Shown here: positions 59,227 through 64,000 of the stretch, piece after piece
Numbering within the stretch: the first letter of the stretch is position 1
How the letters are laid out: the number at the start of each line of letters is the position of its first letter
Notes under the pieces: model-generated
What the model was told of the DNA's origin: nothing
Seen by the model: the letters and a program-made list of their open reading frames with translations, nothing else
The model's database searches: none
Position numbers and translations under genes: made by a program
DNA from: Symbiodinium microadriaticum
Taxonomy: Eukaryota > Sar > Dinophyceae > Suessiales > Symbiodiniaceae
Reading direction: 5' to 3'
Assembly (NCBI GenBank): GCA_001939145.1
Contig: LSRX01000283.1
Location: 426,360 to 490,359, forward strand
Length of the DNA: 64,000 bases

Positions 59227-59753
59227 TCCCAAAGCCCAAAGCCTTGAGTTTGGAACCGAAGGCACTGGGCATTGAGCACCAGCAGCTCCCAGGGGCCCAG
59301 ATCCGTCGACGCGGAGCTGGTAACGAGCGCGACGAAAGCACCTTTCGGGGGTAATAGGGTTTAGGGTCGACAGGGGCCTTATATCTGCGTGTCTTTGCTG
59401 ATTTATGTAGGTGTGGGGGTCTTTAGAGCTTAGGATTTTTTTTATCGTCTTTGCATCCCAAAGCCCTCTCCAGAATGTGGAAAGGAAAACGCAAGGTCGT
59501 AAAATGCAAGATCCACTGAAGGCACCTGTGGTTTGTAAGAGATGAGGATCAGTGTTGCTGTTATTGTCGTCAACTGGGTATAAGTGTTTTGATACCACCT
59601 GCTTTGTACGTCCCATGATCCTTTAGGTACTGAGACTGATGGTAATCCAGGGTTTGGGATGCAGGATACTCAGGGATGGGCAATGCGAACAAGGACTGGG
59701 TACGTTCAAGGCTTCCACTCTCACTCTCGCACAAGGCAGGCAAGGCTCCACAT

Positions 59754-59845
59754 TCAACCCTAAACCCTAAACCCCTAAACCCGAAACCCCAAACCTAAAC
59801 CCTAAAGGTTTAGGGATTTAGGGATCAGGGTTTAGGGCTCCGGAG
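59754..59845. repeat. Palindromic telomere-like junction (CCCTAAA joined to TTTAGGG)
   Basis: ACCCTAAACCCTAAACCCCT and related units run directly into CCCTAAAGGTTTAGGGATTT: a C-rich tract abutting a G-rich tract with no exon between. Confidence 0.85.
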
Positions 59846-60970
59846 CTTCACTACTTTGGCATGGGCTTTGGGGATCGGGGCTTCTGTTGCACGTCTAGGG
59901 CCGCCCAGGGCTTCCGGCTAGGGCATTTTAAAATTTTAAGCGGGTAGGAACACCACTCAGGCTGTATGTGCTGCTGTCTTATTTCTAGGCGACATCTTTG
60001 TACCTTGATTCATAGATCCCGCTCAGCCCAAACGATCCAACCCTAAAGCAAGCAAAACCCTCACCAAACACCCAACCTCTACCCAAACGCCCGAAATCAG
60101 GAGCCTCCTTGTACTATACCCCTGAACCCTTGTAGTGCCCCCTTATATATGGGTAGTTCTGTAAAGCAGGGTCCTGCCTTGGATCTTTGCACACAGCACT
60201 CGCTTGGCCAGGGAAACCCGCCAACGGAGCAGGCTGCGGGCACTGCGGTGCCTTACTTTGATCCCTTCAAAGACACATGTGCACGCACGTTCAATCGTAG
60301 GTGCTTCTAAGCTCCAGCCAAAACTATATTACTTCGATGCCATAAGCCATAAAGCTATTCCCGGACATCTTGCTAGAAAGCCGTCAAGCACAGGCATTCC
60401 TCCGGCACTGCAAGGCTACATCGGCTATCCCCCAAAAAACCCTGAGCTGAAACCTACAGCATCACGTTTACTATCCGGAACTAGGGCTGCGAGGGCCGGT
60501 CCTAGGCAGTGCGGGTCTGACCTGGGCGTACAGTAAGGCTTCGGGATATTGTCTTCATATGCACGGGGCTTCTCCAGTCGAACAAATCCCGAAAGCCTCG
60601 AATTGCCGGTCTTGCGCTCACAACTCGGACGGATCCGGGTGAGACGGATGAGGTACTGTCACATCGGCACGAGCCGACCCCCTCTCATGTCAAAAAGAAA
60701 GACTCGGCTTAGGGCAGTTTGAGGCTTTATGGTTAAGGGCGAAAGTTACTTGCAGAACACATACGTCTCATGACACTCAGCACTCAGTAAGTCCGCAAGA
60801 TATGTCATCATGGCGATCAGTTGACGCCGTAGAGGGCTGGTCCGTTGGCCCAAGATGGTGCGTTGGCCACGAAGTCATCGATGGGAGGAAGGTTCCTGAG
60901 CTTGGGCTTTTGGGTTTCGGGCCCCCTCGAAAAGTACAGGAACATCTGCTATGGTATTTCAAAAGGTTAT

Positions 60971-62175
60971 TTATGGACAGCCTGGCTTCTGCCAAGGAGA
61001 GTAGTCAATGGGCTGGTTGCACACCGCTGCCCCACCGCAGAGCTTGCCCACGCCTGCGACATAGTCGCCGGTGACGACGTCCTGCGCCACGAGTCCGGTG
61101 ATGGCCACCATGGCCAGGCGGCTGTTGTTCAGCTCCTGGCACTGCACGCGCTTCCAGCCGTTCCAGATCTCAGAGGGGTAGTCCTCATCGATGATGCCCT
61201 TCCATCCGAGCACGTCCCAGGGCCGGTCCTCAGGAGGTTTGCAGATGTAGGTGGTCAGCCACTCTAAGCACATGATGGTGAAGATCACCTGCCACATGCC
61301 TCCCATGGGCAGCTGGGTCAGGCTGACGAGGGGGTCGTTGCTCATCCTCTCACCAATGGCATAGTCACCCAAGAGGTGGTAACCTGCGGCCACGTGGAAC
61401 CAGTGGAGCACTGCAAGCATTGCCACGCGTCCGTGTTTCAGCTCCATGGCCCGGAGCATTGCGATCTCCTTCTCGGTCTTCCCATTGGTGATGCCTGCGG
61501 GATCCCAGAAGTTGTCGGGAAGAGGGCCGCCTGTCCCGGCAATGATCTCCTGCGCCGGAGTCAGAGCGCGTAGCGGTGAGTCCGTGTACAGAGACCAGTC
61601 GCCCCATGCTTGTCCTGTCAACCCATTTTGGAAGAACATGCCAATGATAGCCATCATTGCCAAACGGCCGTTTGCGATTTCCGCAGCCAACTTTTTCTCC
61701 TGTCGGTGCTTCTGAGAAATTTCAAGGTTTAGGGCTTACATTGTAGGGTTTATAAGAGCAGTTGAGGGCTCAGTGCTGCCGGATTCTTCTCCTTCTGGCC
61801 CTCAGGAGCCTTCATGAAGCTATTGGGGATGCCGAGCAGACCTGCGTTCTCGAAGTCCTGGGCGCTTTTTGAAGGCTTCGGGCTTCAGGGTCTAAGTCTA
61901 GGGTTAAGGCTTCAGGGTTTAGGACTCGGGAACGGAACTTAGATTACCACAGAGATGCCCTAAACTCATGCAAGCTTCCGAAAGCTATAAAATAACGTCC
62001 GTAACCCCCGGTCAGTAAGACTGCACAACCCCTTGTTTCAAGAGAGCTGGATGCCATAACAAAATCCTATAGTTCCTTCTGCCGCGTTGTAACTCAGATT
62101 AACTTCGCAGCTGCTCAACCGAAGAATATCCTACACAACAAAAACTTCCCTCTGATCAAGTTCACACCTATGTGC

Positions 62176-62206
<31 letters not shown>

Positions 62207-62992
62207 TGTACATATACAATGTAGAGCCCTAAACCCCAATTAAACCCTTTTATAAACCCTAAACCCTGAAAGAGTTCCTTTCGACATAATTTAGAAGTCA
62301 TCCCAATTTCTGAGGACCAAAGAGTCGCCAGGGGCCCGCTTGGGATCGTCGACGTACTGGAAAAGCTCCACGCTGCCGGCGAAGAACACCATCTGCGCCC
62401 AGCCGCTCAGCGGCACCTCCGCTTTACAGGGCTTTTAAGCCTTTTTTTTGGTATTTGGCCCGGCATGGCAAGAACGAGCCCCCATTGCAGTCTGAAAAGT
62501 TGCATTGTAGGGTCTGGGTGTTTCAGTATTTAGGATACATAGGGCTGACGGGGTGATCTATGAGATTCGGATCTGTCGGGTCTCACGGGGCTTTATAGGC
62601 TTTGTGGCGAGTGTGTGTGCTAAGGAAGTGTAGCTGAATTACTGTGATGGCTAGAGCAATTAGTATTTTCTGTGTGCATTTACTTGCAGGCCGGTGCTAC
62701 ACGTACATATCGATCGATCGATCGATCTATCTGTATGTATGTATATATGTATGTATGTATATGTATATATGTAAATGTGTAAGTGTTTATATACACATAT
62801 ACATACATATATATATATACATACATACATACATATATATATATATACATACATACATACATACATACATACATACATACATACATACCTACGTACGTAC
62901 ATACATACATACATACATACATACATACATACATACACATACACATATACATGTTTACATATATATATATATATGTACATGTATAGGTGTAC

Positions 62993-63027
<35 letters not shown>

Positions 63028-63644
63028 GTTGTTTTATACATCTTTGCCTATCTGTTTGCTTGTTCATTTATGTATTATATACATTCGTACACATGTACAT
63101 TACTGTGGGTGGAGCCAGCCTTGGAGAAAGCTGCGAAGCCAGTAGGAACATCCGTGAACTTGAGGCCAAGAGAAGGAGACAATTCACCTGGCCAGCGGTA
63201 GTACCTTAGTTGCTGAGCTCCCTGACCCAAAGAAGGTGCACAAGTTGTGAAACGTGGGTTTACGCTTTCACAACTCGGACTTGCCACATGAGGTCCGGTT
63301 TACGCTCTATGTGATTTAGGATGGTAGGAGTATGTGGAACAAATATGTGAAGACATATATATATATATATATATTTATATCTATATTTACTTATTTATCT
63401 ATTTATGTATGTATTTGTACATACAGATATATGTCTATATGTCTGTCTATCCGTCTGTCTGTCTGCCGTTATTTATGTATGCATTAATTCGCCCACAACG
63501 AGACAAGCAAATACATGCTCTCCGTTATTTTGAGTTACTCGGGGACGATGTATCCAAGGCATGCCAACATGGCAACCCGCCCATGCTTCAGCTCCACGTA
63601 TCGTCGACGGCGGAAGGATGCCGCATCACCTCCCTTGGTGAAGC
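60971..63644 (-). CDS. Chlorophyll a/c-binding light-harvesting (LHC) polyprotein, five exons visible, 5' end not found
   Basis: Exons 63539..63644, 63120..63204, 62318..62416, 61780..61857 and 60971..61699 join in phase to about 365 residues. Domain 1 has helix 1 (VELKHGRVAML), then SLGLKFTDVPTGF, helix 2 (GWAQMVFFAGSVELFQ) and helix 3 (EIANGRLAMMAIIGMFF). Domain 2 follows without a stop: WGDWSLYTDSPLRA linker, helix 1 (MELKHGRVAML), helix 2 (WQVIFTIMCLEWLT) and helix 3 (QELNNSRLAMVAITG). The E..HGR and E.N.R pigment-ligand/salt-bridge motifs are those of dinoflagellate chlorophyll a/c proteins; helix 3 of domain 2 has NS for the usual NG. Such polyproteins are imported into the plastid and cleaved to antenna units in the thylakoid. 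Introns: 334 nt (GT-AG), 703 nt (GC-AG), about 460 nt (GT or GA donor ambiguous), 80 nt (GC-AG). The presequence and the start of domain 1 lie upstream or in an unrecognised exon. Confidence 0.88.
61720..61760. repeat. Telomere-like sequence in LHC intron, G-rich orientation
   Basis: GGTTTAGGGCTTACATTGTA GGGTTT lies just right of the last exon, so in transcript sense it is the C-rich end of the 80-nt intron. Confidence 0.7.
62170..62272. repeat. (ATGT)n microsatellite and C-rich telomere-like tract in LHC intron
   Basis: (GTAT)n at 62178-62210 is followed by AGCCCTAAACCCC and AAACCCTAAACCCTGAAA, left of the exon at 62318. Confidence 0.85.
62700..63030. repeat. Long tetranucleotide/dinucleotide microsatellite inside the 703-nt LHC intron
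   Basis: (ATCG)n, (ATGT)n, (AT)n and a long (CATA)n tract; the many Tyr/Ile/His-rich open frames are artefacts of it. Confidence 0.95.
63345..63480. repeat. Microsatellite (AT, TTTA, GTCT) inside the 334-nt LHC intron
   Basis: (AT)n followed by TTATTTATCTATTTATG and TCTGTCTATCCGTCTGTCTG-type runs. Confidence 0.92.
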
Positions 63645-64000
63645 CTGATCCCGACAGTCCATGTTTTGAGTGTTCGACGTGAATCTCAATGCCCCGCGCC
63701 GGGCCCAAAATAATTCTCCCCCTGCAGCCTCTGAGAAAACCCGCCAGGATCAAGTTCCTAATGCAAGCGACAGCAATGACAAAAGCGTGACCAGAACATC
63801 AGCTTCAATGTCTGTGGTATGGCCGCGGTTCTACTTTTTTGCAGCCTGCAAGTACATTAACAAACACCTGGGATGTTGTGCAAGGCTTGAAGATTTGGGA
63901 TAGTGCTACTGTTTAGACCTTCCAACAGAACTCCGGAAGAACACGCCATACGTCAAAAGAGGATACTTAGTACTTTTCCTCCATGCCCACACCTCAAAAC
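63645..64000. other. Upstream of the visible LHC exons; no exon recognised
   Basis: The frame preceding helix 1 does not resemble an LHC protein beyond the AG at 63645, so the previous exon is further away or beyond the right edge. Confidence 0.4.

Larger units (their letters stand above)
57544..60970. other. No confident gene; palindromes, telomere-like tracts, possible exon at about 59263-59341
   Basis: The island at 59263-59341 reads GAFVALVTSSASTDLGPWEL on the minus strand after GAAAG and has G-rich repeat on its right, so it could be another upstream exon, but its ends are unclear. The rest holds the repeats listed separately and short frames on both strands without motifs. Confidence 0.35.

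Noticed and set aside
8330-62272. True telomere or chromosome end
   Set aside because: Tracts are short, degenerate, occur in both orientations many times, and lie between exons, so they are interstitial.
62644-63209. Overlapping Tyr/Ile/His-rich frames of up to 185 codons
   Set aside because: They read the tetranucleotide microsatellite inside an LHC intron; only the end overlaps a real exon, on the other strand.
1-64000. CRISPR arrays, tRNA or rRNA genes, bacterial operons
   Set aside because: No spaced identical repeats, no cloverleaf or rRNA signatures were noticed, and the genes are spliced.

Overview
The window looks like nuclear DNA of a photosynthetic alga with a secondary red-type plastid, most probably a dinoflagellate. 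The evidence is a two-domain chlorophyll a/c-binding (LHC) polyprotein gene at 60,971-63,644, introns that use both GT and GC donors, pervasive TTTAGGG-type (algal/plant-type telomeric) sequence, many microsatellites, and the fact that every gene I can support lies on the minus strand, as in the unidirectional gene clusters of dinoflagellates. No search was run, so the taxonomic call is inference.

Layout. (1) 1-1,354: three in-phase minus-strand exons of an RS/RD-rich, SR-like protein, cut by the left edge. (2) 2,410-3,731: an intact four-exon gene for a 330-residue TauD-type Fe(II)/2-oxoglutarate dioxygenase with introns of only 43-148 nt. (3) 4.0-9.2 kb: no recognisable gene; a diverged direct duplication, a long foldback, a 13-mer array running into an assembly gap, and CA/AT microsatellites. 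(4) About 9.3-57.5 kb: the main observation. Short islands (24-104 nt, mostly 35-70) open on the minus strand, bounded by AG and GT/GC and encoding amphipathic, coiled-coil-like peptides, recur about every 1 kb. I read them as micro-exons of one giant (or a few large) coiled-coil protein gene. (5) 60,971-63,644: the LHC gene, five visible exons, 5' end not found.

Introns of the giant gene, and the longer LHC introns, tend to share an unusual architecture. In transcript sense they start with TTTAGGG-like G-rich sequence and end with CCCTAAA-like C-rich sequence just before the acceptor, so they carry telomere-like inverted repeats at their ends. On the + strand this appears as C-rich DNA left of an exon and G-rich DNA right of it. 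Using this switch I found further coiled-coil-like exons that a first reading had missed. Many introns also hold small palindromic (MITE-like) elements that fall into several families.

Limits: each exon's length, frame and splice sites are self-consistent, but I could not chain all phases from end to end, so exons are missing or some boundaries are wrong. Two N runs (6,774-6,874; 17,966-18,737) and single Ns (21,594; 30,941; 43,018) mark assembly problems.
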